Origin: Methylophaga sp. | GTDB lineage: Bacteria; Pseudomonadota; Gammaproteobacteria; Nitrosococcales; Methylophagaceae | Direction: 5' to 3' | DNA: 64,000 bases | NCBI GenBank assembly: GCA_024636315.1 | Contig: JAGXHJ010000036.1 | Span: 23,885 to 87,884 of the forward strand | Shown: in pieces, positions 26,554 to 36,626 of the stretch | Layout: every line of letters starts with the position of its first letter | Numbering within the stretch: position 1 is the first letter of the stretch | Program-made: the position numbers and the translations under genes | The notes under the pieces: generated by a model | The model's input: only the letters and a program-made list of their open reading frames with translations | Databases searched by the model: none | What the model was told of the DNA's origin: nothing

Positions 26554-28671
26554 TTAATCGCCAAATTGAAAGCGTAAGCCGGTCATAATAGTTCGACCAG
26601 TAATAGGCGCTTCATCCTTTAAGAAACTTTGATGATGTCGGCCATCTTCATTGAGTAAATTACGGCCTTGGATAAACAGCTCGCCACCTTCAAAGTTATT
26701 AGGTCGCCAGAATAAATCAAAGGAAAGCAGGTTATAGCCATCAGTTGAATCTTCTGAAATAGCAGTGTTGGTTTGCTTAAATACATGACGGTAATCGATA
26801 CTCAAGTCCCAGTCCGCATAAGCAGTATCAATGCCAAAACCTAAACGCGTGGGACTCATTCTAGGTAAGTTATCACCATTTCTTAATTTCGCTGTGACAT
26901 GATCACCAGACAGTCTCAAGCTAAGCGGATTAGCCCCTTTTATAATATCCGCGATAGCGGTGAACTCAGCGCCATAGAACTCGGCATCATCTTGCTGATT
27001 AAATACTAGTTGGTCGCCTTCTATCTCTATGCTGTTACCAGAATTATCTTGCGCTGAAGCAAGGTAAATAAAGTCTTTAACCTGATTATAAAAAACAGTG
27101 GCATCGTACCTGATTAAACCGGTATGACGCTCAAAACCTAGCTCAAGATTTGTGTAAGTTTCTTTACCAAGACTGGGATCACCAATTTCAATGGTGCGGG
27201 CAGCAGCATGTGAGCCGAAGGCATATAATTGTTCGGCTGATGGCGCTCGTTGTGAACGGGTTAGACTCAACCTTAAGTGATGTGCCAAACCAACATCTAT
27301 CAACGTACCAGCAGATAAACTAAAAGGGGTAAAACTACGCTCACCCAAATTAGCGTCCTGTATTAATTCCGTACCACTAGGTAGGTCAATATCTCGAGAT
27401 TCGGTAAGCGATTGTGGGGATGAATCTATTTGATCGACGCGAGCAGAAAATTCGAGATACCCAAAGTCGGTCAGCCGTTCCTCGAGTAAAAATAAACCAT
27501 AGCTTTCCGTACTATTGGGTCTGACATAAAACTCGCCACCATGACCACCCGATATACTTGTAGCAGTAAAGTCACGGTCGTTAAACTGCAAACCGATAAC
27601 ACCTTGCCATAAACCTATCGCCTGATGGAGCATCTCCACGCGAATTTCGGATTCATTATTTTCAAAATCAGCCTCGACACCACTATCTGCTAGCCGTCCA
27701 TTATCAAACTCAAAGCCCACTTCTTGCTGAGTGTAATTGGTATGGGATAGTTTGAGGCGGACACTGTCGAAGCCTGCAAGAGGGTTGTTCAGTTGACCAC
27801 GAAAATCTATACGGTCATAGTTGGCGAGAATACGCTCTTGTTCCTCTTCACCGATACCTAGCGATACTTCAGGAATGGCATAATCGGTATGCCAAGTACT
27901 AAATCCTAAACCGGCATAACCCCAATTATCCTTATATAATGCAGTGATAGAAGCTGATTCAGTATCCGTATCACTATTTTGTAAGCGGTCTTTGTCACCT
28001 ACCGTTTGATGCTTTTGTTGAAAGCCTTTAATATCAGAATCATCGTTACTTTGGCGATTATAATCGGCACGAATCACTAGATTTTCAGTTAGTGGTAATG
28101 CCAAACCGACATTGCCTTGCCGAGTATTGCCATTAGTGCCATATAGCATTTGTCCTTCGAGAGTCGGGCTGTCAGCAAAGTCAGGATCAAAACGCTTAGT
28201 TTTAACGTTAATAACACCGCCGGCAGCACCACTTCCATAAAGTAAAGTGGCCGGACCTCTGAAAACTTCAATTTGATCGGCCCGTGCTGAATCAATAGCA
28301 ATGGCATGATCGGCACCTTCTCCGGCAATATCTGCTGTCTTTAAGCCGTCTTCTAACACTTGTACACGCGAACCTTGCAAGCCGCGAACGACAGGTCTCC
28401 CTACACCCGGTCCAAAATCTGAATTAGCTACGCCGGGTAGACTATCTAAAGTATCGCCCAGTGTTAAAGCTTGCTGCTTGGCTAGATCTTCACCAGCTAA
28501 CACACTGACTGGTAGAATAATTTCATCGGGGCTTCGTTCACCAAGTGGATCAGCGATGACGGTAATACTCGAAAAAGTAATAATTGGTTCAACAGTTTCT
28601 TCTGCGTGTGCAAGTGAGCTTGCAACGTAGGCGGCGCTTAATAGTACAGCTAATTTTGCTTTTTTGATCAT
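26554..28671 (-). CDS. TonB-dependent receptor, ZnuD-like (probable zinc receptor)
   Basis: A 705-residue outer-membrane receptor. I chose the ATG at 28671 because it gives a GGGAAA ribosome-binding site and a signal peptide (MIKKAKLAVLLSAAYVASSLAHA). The plug domain has 'LGDTLDSLPGVANSDFGPGVGRPVVRGLQGSRVQVLEDGLKTADIAGEGADHAIAIDSARADQIEVFRGPATLLYGSGAAGGVINV'. The 'AGEGADHAIAID' run is characteristic of ZnuD-type zinc receptors. The barrel ends with 'GRTIMTGLRFQFGD', whose C-terminal aromatic residue is not at the very end. The small His-containing exported protein and zinc-enzyme DapE genes just upstream are consistent with zinc. I found no clear Zur box, so zinc specificity is inferred from the family. 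Confidence 0.85.
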   Translation of the reverse strand: MIKKAKLAVLLSAAYVASSLAHAEETVEPIITFSSITVIADPLGERSPDEIILPVSVLAGEDLAKQQALTLGDTLDSLPGVANSDFGPGVGRPVVRGLQGSRVQVLEDGLKTADIAGEGADHAIAIDSARADQIEVFRGPATLLYGSGAAGGVINVKTKRFDPDFADSPTLEGQMLYGTNGNTRQGNVGLALPLTENLVIRADYNRQSNDDSDIKGFQQKHQTVGDKDRLQNSDTDTESASITALYKDNWGYAGLGFSTWHTDYAIPEVSLGIGEEEQERILANYDRIDFRGQLNNPLAGFDSVRLKLSHTNYTQQEVGFEFDNGRLADSGVEADFENNESEIRVEMLHQAIGLWQGVIGLQFNDRDFTATSISGGHGGEFYVRPNSTESYGLFLLEERLTDFGYLEFSARVDQIDSSPQSLTESRDIDLPSGTELIQDANLGERSFTPFSLSAGTLIDVGLAHHLRLSLTRSQRAPSAEQLYAFGSHAAARTIEIGDPSLGKETYTNLELGFERHTGLIRYDATVFYNQVKDFIYLASAQDNSGNSIEIEGDQLVFNQQDDAEFYGAEFTAIADIIKGANPLSLRLSGDHVTAKLRNGDNLPRMSPTRLGFGIDTAYADWDLSIDYRHVFKQTNTAISEDSTDGYNLLSFDLFWRPNNFEGGELFIQGRNLLNEDGRHHQSFLKDEAPITGRTIMTGLRFQFGD

Positions 28672-28747
28672 GATTATTTCCCATAACACAATAAACCGCT
28701 CCATCAGAAATAGAGCAGTTGTATAAAAATATAAATTTTAGAATTGT

Positions 28748-29038
28748 TTAGGAAATAACTGGCGGGGCACGAATCGCATGGTTATCACGTAAGCGTTTTG
28801 ATACGTACGTGCTAGTGATAACTGGCTCAGCGGTACTATACTGAGCAGTTAGTTGAGGAAGTATTGATGCGACTAGATCCAGTGAAGGAGTATGACTGAT
28901 ACTCTCAAATCGTTGACATTGATCACTGGCAATGTGGAAAGCATGTGAAGCATCATGCCAAATAGCAAATGACTGCATTAACAGCACGAGTGCTGTTAGC
29001 AGGTAAAGCCATTGAGGTTGTTTAATGATGCGATTCAC
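28748..29038 (-). CDS. Small exported histidine-containing protein preceding the ZnuD-like receptor
   Basis: A 96-residue protein with one N-terminal hydrophobic segment ('WLYLLTALVLLMQSFAIW') followed immediately by 'HDASHAFHIASDQCQRFESISH', a His/Cys/Asp cluster suited to metal binding. It ends 'AIRAPPVIS'. Small exported proteins with a His/Cys patch and a C-terminal 'RAPP' motif are often found beside metal-related TonB receptors. This one has a single Cys where related proteins have a Cys pair. It lies 14 bp after dapE and ~75 bp before the receptor on the same strand. A periplasmic metal-handling or receptor-accessory role is a guess. Confidence 0.7.
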   Translation of the reverse strand: MNRIIKQPQWLYLLTALVLLMQSFAIWHDASHAFHIASDQCQRFESISHTPSLDLVASILPQLTAQYSTAEPVITSTYVSKRLRDNHAIRAPPVIS

Positions 29039-29052
29039 GGGGAAGATTTAAT

Positions 29053-30198
<1,146 letters not shown>

Positions 30199-30214
30199 TT
30201 AATTCCACATATTA

Positions 30215-30691
30215 TTATAAATCTAAGCCAACAGTCAGTAACAGACCTGAAAGACCTAGCATGTGAACATCGACGCCATAGCGACCTGTTTTATAGCCAA
30301 CGCTGGGAATAAGTGCTGGCGCGGTACCATAGTTATTGAGCGGTATCTTGTCCTCGTATTTACCACGGTAACCATGAAGTAAACCTGCGGTTAACTTGGT
30401 ATTAAAACCTTCAAATGCTCCGTGGTAGTTCCATTTTTTACCCAAATATAAATATTGAGAAAACTGTCCGAAGGAGTTATCAAATAATGCTAAGCCATAT
30501 AACCAGTCATTATCTTTTATTGCTTCTAAACTGATCAAAATTTTAGAACCCTTATAATCATCACTGGCGGTGTAATGGGTATAAGTACCACCTTGCAAAT
30601 ACAGGTGGTCATAGTTGTACCAGTGTTCCTCTGCTTGAGAGACTAAAGGGCTAAGCAATGCTATATATAAGAAAAATCGAATAATTTTCAT
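30215..30691 (-). CDS. Small outer-membrane beta-barrel-like protein (unknown)
   Basis: A 158-residue exported protein with a signal peptide (MKIIRFFLYIALLSPLVSQA). The mature part is rich in Tyr, Gly and alternating hydrophobics: 'HLYLQGGTYTHYTASDDYKGSKILISLEAIKDNDWLYGLALFDNSFGQFSQYLYLGKKWN'. It ends 'LSGLLLTVGLDL'. The strand-turn pattern suggests a small beta-barrel of the PagP-like size class; related proteins are sometimes called 'sn-glycerol-3-phosphate transporter' without evidence. The start overlaps the stop of the arsC-like gene (ATGA), so it is part of the dap operon. Confidence 0.7.
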   Translation of the reverse strand: MKIIRFFLYIALLSPLVSQAEEHWYNYDHLYLQGGTYTHYTASDDYKGSKILISLEAIKDNDWLYGLALFDNSFGQFSQYLYLGKKWNYHGAFEGFNTKLTAGLLHGYRGKYEDKIPLNNYGTAPALIPSVGYKTGRYGVDVHMLGLSGLLLTVGLDL

Positions 30692-31041
30692 ATTGATCCT
30701 TTTAGTAGGAGGGATTTGTAATGATCTTCATTAAATCCAACCAAAATAGTGTTATTTTTCACTAATACTGGCCGTTTAATAATCGAAGGTGAAGCTAACA
30801 TCAGTTTTATAGCATTTTCTCTATTAATGGTATCGCGTTGTATTTGGTCAACTTGTCGCCACGTAGTGCTACGTTTATTGAGCAAGGTTTCCCAGTTAAC
30901 AGATTGTAACCAAAATTGGATTGTTTGTTCATCTATTCCATCATCTCGAACGTCATGGAATTGAAAAGCCACGCCGTTGGCTTCTAACCAACGGCGTGCT
31001 TTTTTAACGGTATCGCAGTTTTTAATGCCGTATAGAATCAT
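30688..31041 (-). CDS. ArsC/Spx-family reductase (YffB-like)
   Basis: A 117-residue protein; the ATG at 31041 is used because the longer track ORF adds residues that do not fit the family and because AAGAAG lies upstream. It has the thioredoxin-like ArsC pattern 'ILYGIKNCDTVKKARRWLEANGVAFQFHDVRDDGI', with a single active Cys, and the C-terminal 'SPSIIKRPVLVKNNTILVGFNEDHYKSLL'. YffB-like members sit between dapD/dapC and dapE in many gammaproteobacteria, exactly as here. It is unlikely to be a true arsenate reductase. Confidence 0.9.
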   Translation of the reverse strand: MILYGIKNCDTVKKARRWLEANGVAFQFHDVRDDGIDEQTIQFWLQSVNWETLLNKRSTTWRQVDQIQRDTINRENAIKLMLASPSIIKRPVLVKNNTILVGFNEDHYKSLLLKGSI

Positions 31042-31054
31042 AAGTTTCTTCTTT

Positions 31055-31104
31055 GTCGGACTGAAGTCCGACCCACCTATATGTAGGTCGAATTTCAATT
31101 CGAT
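31055..31104. repeat. Tandem REP-like palindromes in the dapD-arsC gap
   Basis: Two adjacent inverted repeats fill the gap between dapD and the arsC-like gene: GTCGGACT-GA-AGTCCGAC (31055-31072) and GTCGAATT-TC-AATTCGAT (31087-31104), separated by a third small palindrome, CCTA-TATG-TAGG. The stems share the frame 'GTAGGTCG..CGAC', which looks like a repetitive extragenic palindrome pair. Confidence 0.6.
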
Positions 31105-31107
31105 AAA

Positions 31108-31929
31108 TTAAATATCGCGTAATAATTCGTTAATGCCTACTTTACCGCGTGTTTTAGCATCAACTTGTTTTACGATAACGGCGCAATACAGACTGTAAGT
31201 ACCACATTTAGACGGTAAGTTGCCAGATACTACGACAGAGCCAGCAGGGATACGGCCATAAGTAATTTCGCCCGTCATACGGTTGAATATTTTAGTGCTT
31301 TGGCCAATGTAAACACCCATTGAAATAACCGCACCTTCTTCAACAATTACACCTTCAACTACTTCAGAACGAGCACCGATGAAACAGTTGTCTTCAATGA
31401 TAGTTGGACCAGCTTGTAAAGGTTCTAAAACACCACCGATACCTACACCACCAGAAAGGTGAACGTTTTTACCAATTTGAGCACATGAACCGACGGTTGC
31501 CCATGTATCTACCATGGTGCCTGAATCAACATAAGCGCCAATGTTGACGTATGAAGGCATCAAGACAACGCTTGGCGCAATATAAGAACCACGACGGACA
31601 TTGGCTGGTGGCACAACACGGATACCGGCTTTATTGAAATCTTCTTCATTAAAGCTAGCGAATTTAGGTTCGACTTTATCGTAGAAGTTAGTTTCGCCAC
31701 CATTCATGATTCTGTTGTCGTTCAAACGGAAAGACAGTAATACGGCTTTTTTTAGCCACTCATTAACAATCCAGTCGCCATTTTGTTTTTCTGCAACGCG
31801 CGCTGTACCGTTATCTAGCATAGCTAATGCTTGGTCTACGGCATTTTTAACGTTTGCTTCAGCATTGGCAGGCGTGATGTCGGCACGGCGTTCAAAGGCT
31901 TCTTCAATAATTTGTTGAATATCGCTCAT
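31108..31929 (-). CDS. dapD: 2,3,4,5-tetrahydropyridine-2,6-dicarboxylate N-succinyltransferase DapD
   Basis: A 273-residue left-handed beta-helix succinyltransferase. '[108 protein letters not shown]' contains the hexapeptide repeats and is diagnostic of DapD. The length matches E. coli DapD. It is the second gene after dapC on the minus strand. Confidence 0.98.
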   Translation of the reverse strand: MSDIQQIIEEAFERRADITPANAEANVKNAVDQALAMLDNGTARVAEKQNGDWIVNEWLKKAVLLSFRLNDNRIMNGGETNFYDKVEPKFASFNEEDFNKAGIRVVPPANVRRGSYIAPSVVLMPSYVNIGAYVDSGTMVDTWATVGSCAQIGKNVHLSGGVGIGGVLEPLQAGPTIIEDNCFIGARSEVVEGVIVEEGAVISMGVYIGQSTKIFNRMTGEITYGRIPAGSVVVSGNLPSKCGTYSLYCAVIVKQVDAKTRGKVGINELLRDI

Positions 31930-31972
31930 TTTGTTTCTCCAATTAGGGACGTAGGGGTGTAATAGTCGTCGT

Positions 31973-33169
31973 TCATAAGGTTTTAATTAATTTTACAATT
32001 CGGTGGGCAGCATCGATACATTCTTCTATGGGCGCAACTAAAGCCATGCGGATACGATGTGAGCCAGGATTACTATTGTTATTATCTCGCGCTAAATAAC
32101 TACCCGGTAACACGGTGACATTTTGTTCATCAAATAAGCGACGGGCAAAATCAGTGTCAGATATTGTCGTTTCAGCCCAAAGGTAAAAACTGGCCTCGGG
32201 TAAAGTGACATTCATTACGGGTGATAGTATGGCCAGAACAGCGTCAAATTTTTCCCGATAAAGTTGGCGGTTAGTGACCACATGTTGTTCATTATTCCAT
32301 GCGGTTATTGAAGCCGCTTGAGTTGATGGTGGCATGGCACAACCATGATAGGTACGGTATCGTAGAAAGTCTTTCATTATTTTAGCATCGCCAGCCACAA
32401 AACCAGAACGTAGGCCGGGAGCATTAGAACGTTTTGATAAGCTATGAAAAACGACACAACGACTTAAATCGGTATAACCGGCTGCAACAGCGGCCTGTAA
32501 TAAGCCGACAGGAGGATGTGCCTCATCAAAATATAGCTCGGAATAACATTCATCAGAAGCAATGATAAAGTTATGTTTGTGAGCAAGTTCGATTAGCTTA
32601 GTTAATGTGGCTTGTTCAATGACAGCGCCAGTCGGGTTGCCTGGGCTACATAAATATAATAACTGACAACGATCCCAGACATCATTAGACACCGCATCAA
32701 AGTCAGGCATAAAGTTGTTGTCAGCGGTGCAATTAAGAAAATAGGGATGCGCACCTGCTAAAATCGCCGCGCCTTCATAGATTTGATAGAAGGGATTTGG
32801 CATCACAATGAGTGGTGTATGTGCTGTGCGGTCAACCACTGCTTGAGCAAATGCAAACAGCGCTTCACGAGTACCATTAACGGGTAATACTTGCGTCGTT
32901 GGGTCAATATTACCAGCAAGATGAAAACGCTTATCTAACCAGGTGGCGATAGCTTGACGCAATTCAATTGAACCCGCGGTAGTGGGATAATTAGATAAGC
33001 CGTGTAAATGCTCGATGACTGCCTCGGTAATGAATCCCGGGGTTGGATGTTTAGGTTCACCAATCGATAACGCGATATGAGGCAGATTAGACGGCGGTGT
33101 GCATCCAGCTTTTAGTTGCGCAAGTTTTTCGAACGGATAAGGATGCAAGTGAGCTAGATCTGGATTCAT
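31973..33169 (-). CDS. dapC: Succinyldiaminopimelate transaminase DapC
   Basis: A 398-residue fold-type I PLP aminotransferase. The PLP lysine is in '[23 protein letters not shown]', and the substrate region includes '[22 protein letters not shown]' and '[11 protein letters not shown]'. The N-terminus '[22 protein letters not shown]' is typical of the DapC branch that precedes dapD, rather than of other aspartate aminotransferases. It heads the minus-strand DAP operon. Confidence 0.93.
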   Translation of the reverse strand: MNPDLAHLHPYPFEKLAQLKAGCTPPSNLPHIALSIGEPKHPTPGFITEAVIEHLHGLSNYPTTAGSIELRQAIATWLDKRFHLAGNIDPTTQVLPVNGTREALFAFAQAVVDRTAHTPLIVMPNPFYQIYEGAAILAGAHPYFLNCTADNNFMPDFDAVSNDVWDRCQLLYLCSPGNPTGAVIEQATLTKLIELAHKHNFIIASDECYSELYFDEAHPPVGLLQAAVAAGYTDLSRCVVFHSLSKRSNAPGLRSGFVAGDAKIMKDFLRYRTYHGCAMPPSTQAASITAWNNEQHVVTNRQLYREKFDAVLAILSPVMNVTLPEASFYLWAETTISDTDFARRLFDEQNVTVLPGSYLARDNNNSNPGSHRIRMALVAPIEECIDAAHRIVKLIKTL

Positions 33170-33238
33170 AAGAAGTAAACATTAAATAAAGCCGACTATT
33201 ATAACGGGTTATAGCTTAGTCGTGGTATAAGGTTCGCC

Positions 33239-34114
33239 ATGAATACACAACATACAACTCACAATCGCTTAGCTATCGCCGCCTTGTTATTTTCATCAAG
33301 CTTATGGGGGATAATTTGGTACCCCTTACGCTGGTTAGATGAAGCCGGCATGTCTGCGGTGTGGAGTTCCTTAGTGATGTATCTTGCTGCTGGTGCGCTA
33401 GCGCTGCCTTTTCTATTCAAACGAAATATTTTTAACGCAAGCAATCGCAGGGATTTATTATTTTTGGCCATTGCCGCCGGCATTACCAATATTGCTTTTC
33501 TGGTGGCATTGACGGAAGGTCAAGTGATGCGCGTCATGTTGCTGTTTTATTTGTCACCAATATGGTCTGTTTTACTCAGTCGTTGGTGGTTAAAAGAGCA
33601 CTTGTCTTCATCTGCCATTGCAATGTTGTGCTTAGCAATGACGGGTTCTTTGGTGATGTTATGGGATACCAGTGTTGGCTGGCCTTGGCCTCGTGATTTA
33701 GCTGATTGGTTGGCCATCACCGCGAGCCTTGCTTTTTCGGTAAATAATGTTTTGGCTCGAAAATTGGCTAATGTATCAATGGCCGCTAAAACGGGCGTTA
33801 TTTGGTGGGGTGTTGTTATAGCATCGATACTTGTCCTCGTTTGGCAACAGGCACCAGTACCCGCTGTGACGATAAATGTTTGGGTCGTTGCTGGCTTAGT
33901 AGGGCTTCTAGGTATCGTGGTCATGACTGTAACTGTGTTGTACGGCATAGCTCGCATGCCTATCTATCATTCATCAGTTATCATGTTATTCGAGTTAGTG
34001 GTGGCCGCTATAGCCGCTTGGGCATTAACAAATGAGGTGATGTCATTGCAAGAATGGTTGGGTGGCGGTCTTATCATGTTAGCTGCCTATGGTGTCGCCA
34101 AATCAGAAGCTTAA
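33239..34114 (+). CDS. EamA/DMT-family transporter
   Basis: A 291-residue inner-membrane protein with about ten hydrophobic helices in two EamA repeats. The first repeat begins 'LAIAALLFSSSLWGIIWYPLRWLDEAGMSAVWSSLVMYLAAGALAL', and the second follows 'WPWPRDLADWLAITASLAFSVNNVLARKLANVS'. It ends 'EWLGGGLIMLAAYGVAKSEA'. DMT transporters export metabolites or amino acids, but the substrate cannot be read. It is divergent from dapC with ~70 bp between them. Confidence 0.9.
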   Translation: MNTQHTTHNRLAIAALLFSSSLWGIIWYPLRWLDEAGMSAVWSSLVMYLAAGALALPFLFKRNIFNASNRRDLLFLAIAAGITNIAFLVALTEGQVMRVMLLFYLSPIWSVLLSRWWLKEHLSSSAIAMLCLAMTGSLVMLWDTSVGWPWPRDLADWLAITASLAFSVNNVLARKLANVSMAAKTGVIWWGVVIASILVLVWQQAPVPAVTINVWVVAGLVGLLGIVVMTVTVLYGIARMPIYHSSVIMLFELVVAAIAAWALTNEVMSLQEWLGGGLIMLAAYGVAKSEA

Positions 34115-34285
34115 ACTGGCGATATTATTATGACCAGATAATGTTTTCGACATTAGCTACATTAATAAAAATGTGACCTTATGGTGTTGCGGTGAAGCAT
34201 CATAATTCCGCTGATTATTATTACCCAATGAACTAAGCAAAGTTAAATGCTACCGCTTAAACATATACAATAAATAGAGGTTTTT

Positions 34286-34672
34286 ATGATTAAATCAATT
34301 GCTCATGCTAGCTTTTTAGTGGCTGATGTTGCTCGCTCGTTAGAGTTTTATTGCGGCGTATTAGATATCCATTTAAATCAACATCGACCTAATTTTCCAT
34401 TTGATGGCGCTTGGTTAGATCTTAATGCCGAAGGCCAGCAATTACATTTAATGCAATTACCTAATCCTGATTCGACGGAAGGCCGCCCTGAACATGGCGG
34501 AAAAGATAAACATATTGCATTGGTTGTTGATGATTTAGATGCTTTAGCTGAAAGATTAGAAGCGGCCAATGTGACATTTTCCAGAAGTAAGTCTGGTCGC
34601 GCAGCTTTCTTTTGTCGTGATCCAGATGGTAATGCCTTGGAATTTGCTGAAGACTTTACCCCTCGAAAGTAG
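34286..34672 (+). CDS. VOC/glyoxalase-family protein
   Basis: A 128-residue small metal-enzyme fold. 'IAHASFLVADVARSLEFYCGVLDIHLNQHRPNFPFDGAWLDLNAEGQQLHLMQLPNPD' and 'KHIALVVDDLDALAERLEAANVTFSRSKSGRAAFFCRDPDGNALEFAED' show the two beta-alpha-beta-beta-beta modules and metal-ligand His/Glu positions of the vicinal-oxygen-chelate superfamily. No substrate can be assigned. The ATG follows AGAGG. The gene is followed by the long non-coding gap. Confidence 0.9.
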   Translation: MIKSIAHASFLVADVARSLEFYCGVLDIHLNQHRPNFPFDGAWLDLNAEGQQLHLMQLPNPDSTEGRPEHGGKDKHIALVVDDLDALAERLEAANVTFSRSKSGRAAFFCRDPDGNALEFAEDFTPRK

Positions 34673-34697
34673 GGAGTGAAGTCTTCAGATTTTCCTA

Positions 34698-34815
34698 GAT
34701 CAATGACTTACAGAGTTACTCACAGTATCTGTGGATAACTCTGTGGTTAACTTATGGGGAAATCGCTAAGTCTTTAATCTGTAACAATCTATAGTATATG
34801 GTTAAAAATCAACCA
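34698..34815. repeat. Direct repeat copy A with paired DnaA-box-like sites
   Basis: About 118 bp that recurs ~800 bp downstream with roughly 80-85% identity by eye. It begins GATCAATGACTTACAGA and ends at GGTTAAAAATCAACC. It contains TGTGGATAA at 34730-34738 (a perfect reverse complement of the DnaA box TTATCCACA) and a near match, TGTGGTTAA, at 34742-34750. The left part, CAGAGTTACTCACAG-TAT-CTGTGGATAACTCTG, is a 15-bp inverted repeat with two mismatches. An AT-rich palindrome, TATAAAA-T-TTTTATA, follows at 34846-34860. Confidence 0.8.
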
Positions 34816-35010
34816 TTAAGTTAAAGTTCAACATAAACAGATGGTTATAAAATTTTTATAGACGTTACAAACGGTATAAGATGAGTTAAGACTTGTTCCT
34901 ACTTTAAAACTCTAAAGTGTATAACTTACTTAGATGTCAAGCATTAAGTCGCAATTCTAGTGATATTTATATTAATGCTGACAAGTATATTGATGGTGCA
35001 GATTTTATCT

Positions 35011-35330
35011 CTCGCCGCACTACATGGAACGATGCGATAGCGAGTAAGTAGTGCAAGCCGCTAGTAGGAGTTGGTGATTACAGCAGCTTTCGTAGCGTAG
35101 CGAAGAATAGTGCAGTAATTACATCCTCACTCCGTCGGTCGCTTGATAGCCTAAGCGTTAGCGAGGTGACGAGGACGTCTGGTGCAAATTGGTCGTCGCC
35201 GAACGGAGTTGAATTAAACCATGGATGGGTTAATTCTCTCACGAGTACGGTGACATGCTGGAAATGACCATTCTAAGCTTGGGTATGATTCAATGACCTG
35301 ACTTAGTCAGCTGGTCGCCGATTATTTTTT
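35011..35330 (+). ncRNA. Candidate structured RNA in the 1.08-kb gap
   Basis: This segment is GC-richer than its surroundings, has no ORF of meaningful size and is full of nested inverted repeats. GCACTAC (35017-35023) pairs with GTAGTGC (35048-35054); CTCGC/GCGAG interleaves with it as a possible pseudoknot. GTGATTACAGCA (35074-35085) pairs with TGCAGTAATTAC. ACTCCGTCGG (35129-35138) pairs with CCGAACGGAGT (35199-35209), enclosing GACG-AGGA-CGTC and TCGCT/AGCGA. GAATTAAACC-ATGGAT-GGGTTAATTC is at 35211-35236. CGGTGAC/GTCGCCG closes the last domain and is followed by ATTATTTTTT, terminator-like on the plus strand. At least two loops present GGA. No known RNA family was recognised. Transcription is inferred. 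Confidence 0.4.
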
Positions 35331-35493
35331 GCTACTAACGATAGTAATAAATGTAAGTGAACAATCCTTTGTTAGCTGTCTTTATTCCATCTCAATGATC
35401 GTTGACCAATATATTGATTTTAGCTAGATTTTACCTAGACTATTATGAGAAGAATAGCCACTAGATAGTGGCTAATTGAGTCGTAAATTTCAT

Positions 35494-35612
35494 GATCAAT
35501 GACTTACAGACTTACTCACAATATCTGTGGATAACTCTGTGGGTAACATGCCGACAAATCGCTAAGTCATTATTTTGTAACAATCTACCTCAGTTTGGTT
35601 AAAAATCAACCA
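35494..35612. repeat. Direct repeat copy B with paired DnaA-box-like sites
   Basis: The second copy of the 118-bp repeat, with TGTGGATAA at 35526-35534 and TGTGGGTAA at 35538-35546, in the same 12-bp spacing as copy A. It keeps GATCAATGACTTACAGA, CAAATCGCTAAGTC, TGTAACAATCTA and GGTTAAAAATCAACC. The two copies flank the structured segment. The motif CAATGACTTA occurs again near 35665. The rest of the gap up to ttcA holds nothing I can name. Confidence 0.8.
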
Positions 35613-35753
35613 CTATAATAATATTGATAAAAATCAATAAGATAGCGTGCAGCCTAATAGTTTCAATGACTTAGCGACGACTCTTGTGACAGTTATGCGA
35701 TAGTGAGCCTTACTGGTGCATAACTCTCTTATTGGGTTAACAGATTATGGTGA

Positions 35754-36626
35754 TTATTGTCTAGATAATGCTGGAAATTGCTTGTCATCGTGGGCCGCAT
35801 CTTCTTGGCCCGATGGTGCTAGTCGATGTAACTCAAGATCTTTGAAGTTAAATAATTCATTATCAGCCAATTGTGAGGGTGAAATATTTTGAAAACTTCG
35901 GAAAATATTTTCTAATCGACCAGGTTGCTGTTTTTCCCAACCTTGTAACATGTCTTTAATGACTTGCCGTTGTAAGTTCTCTTGTGATCCACATAAATTG
36001 CATGGAATGATCGGAAACTGTTGATGATCAGAATAGCGAATAATATCTGATTCTTTGCAGTAAGCTAGTGGGCGAATCAAAATGTTTGTTTTGTCATCAC
36101 TCAATAACTTGGGTGGCATAGCTTTAAGTTTGCTGCCATAAAACATATTGAGAAAGGCCGTTTCGATAATATCATCACGATGATGGCCTAAAGCTATTTT
36201 AGTGATGCCATTTTGACGTGCATATCCATAAAGCGAACCGCGACGCAGGCGAGAGCAGATACCGCAGGTGGTTTTGCCTTCTGGTACGATCTCTTTAACG
36301 ATGCTGTAGGTGTCTTTTTCAATAATATGAAAAGGCACACCAATGGAAGCCAGATACTCAGGTAAAACGTGTTCAGGAAAGCCCGGCTGTTTTTGGTCGA
36401 GATTAACTGCGATGATGTCGAATGTAATGGGCGCATGTTTTTGAAGGTTCAGTAAAATATCTAGCATGGTGTAACTGTCTTTACCACCTGACAGGCAAAC
36501 CATTACCTTGTCGCCATCTTCTATCATATTGTAATCAGCAATTGCTTGACCAACGTTACGGCGAAGTCGTTTACGTAATTTATTAATTTCGAGTGTTTGT
36601 TTTGCTGTAGTGGCTAATTCTGACAT
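35754..36626 (-). CDS. ttcA: tRNA 2-thiocytidine(32) synthetase TtcA
   Basis: A 290-residue PP-loop ATPase that thiolates C32 of tRNA using an iron-sulfur cluster. The PP-loop is '[26 protein letters not shown]', the cluster Cys pair is '[19 protein letters not shown]', and '[21 protein letters not shown]' carries another Cys pair used by the family. The ATG immediately follows the TAA stop of moeA, so the genes are co-transcribed. Confidence 0.96.
   Translation of the reverse strand: MSELATTAKQTLEINKLRKRLRRNVGQAIADYNMIEDGDKVMVCLSGGKDSYTMLDILLNLQKHAPITFDIIAVNLDQKQPGFPEHVLPEYLASIGVPFHIIEKDTYSIVKEIVPEGKTTCGICSRLRRGSLYGYARQNGITKIALGHHRDDIIETAFLNMFYGSKLKAMPPKLLSDDKTNILIRPLAYCKESDIIRYSDHQQFPIIPCNLCGSQENLQRQVIKDMLQGWEKQQPGRLENIFRSFQNISPSQLADNELFNFKDLELHRLAPSGQEDAAHDDKQFPALSRQ

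Noticed and set aside
28691-28720. Terminator or attenuator before the TonB receptor
   Set aside because: A weak GCTCTAT/ATGGAGC hairpin is present, but with a poor T-run; I do not claim it.
30688-31041. True arsenate reductase
   Set aside because: The dap-operon context and YffB-like sequence argue for the ArsC-fold protein of unknown role rather than arsenic resistance; no ars genes are nearby.
34980-35045. Small ORF (MLTSILMVQILSLAALHGTMR)
   Set aside because: 21 codons, no ribosome-binding site, inside the inverted-repeat-rich segment.
34698-35753. Chromosomal replication origin (oriC)
   Set aside because: DnaA boxes are present, but only two perfect ones; neighbouring genes (VOC protein, ttcA) are not the usual dnaA, gidA or parAB neighbourhood. 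I treat it as a DnaA-binding repeat only.
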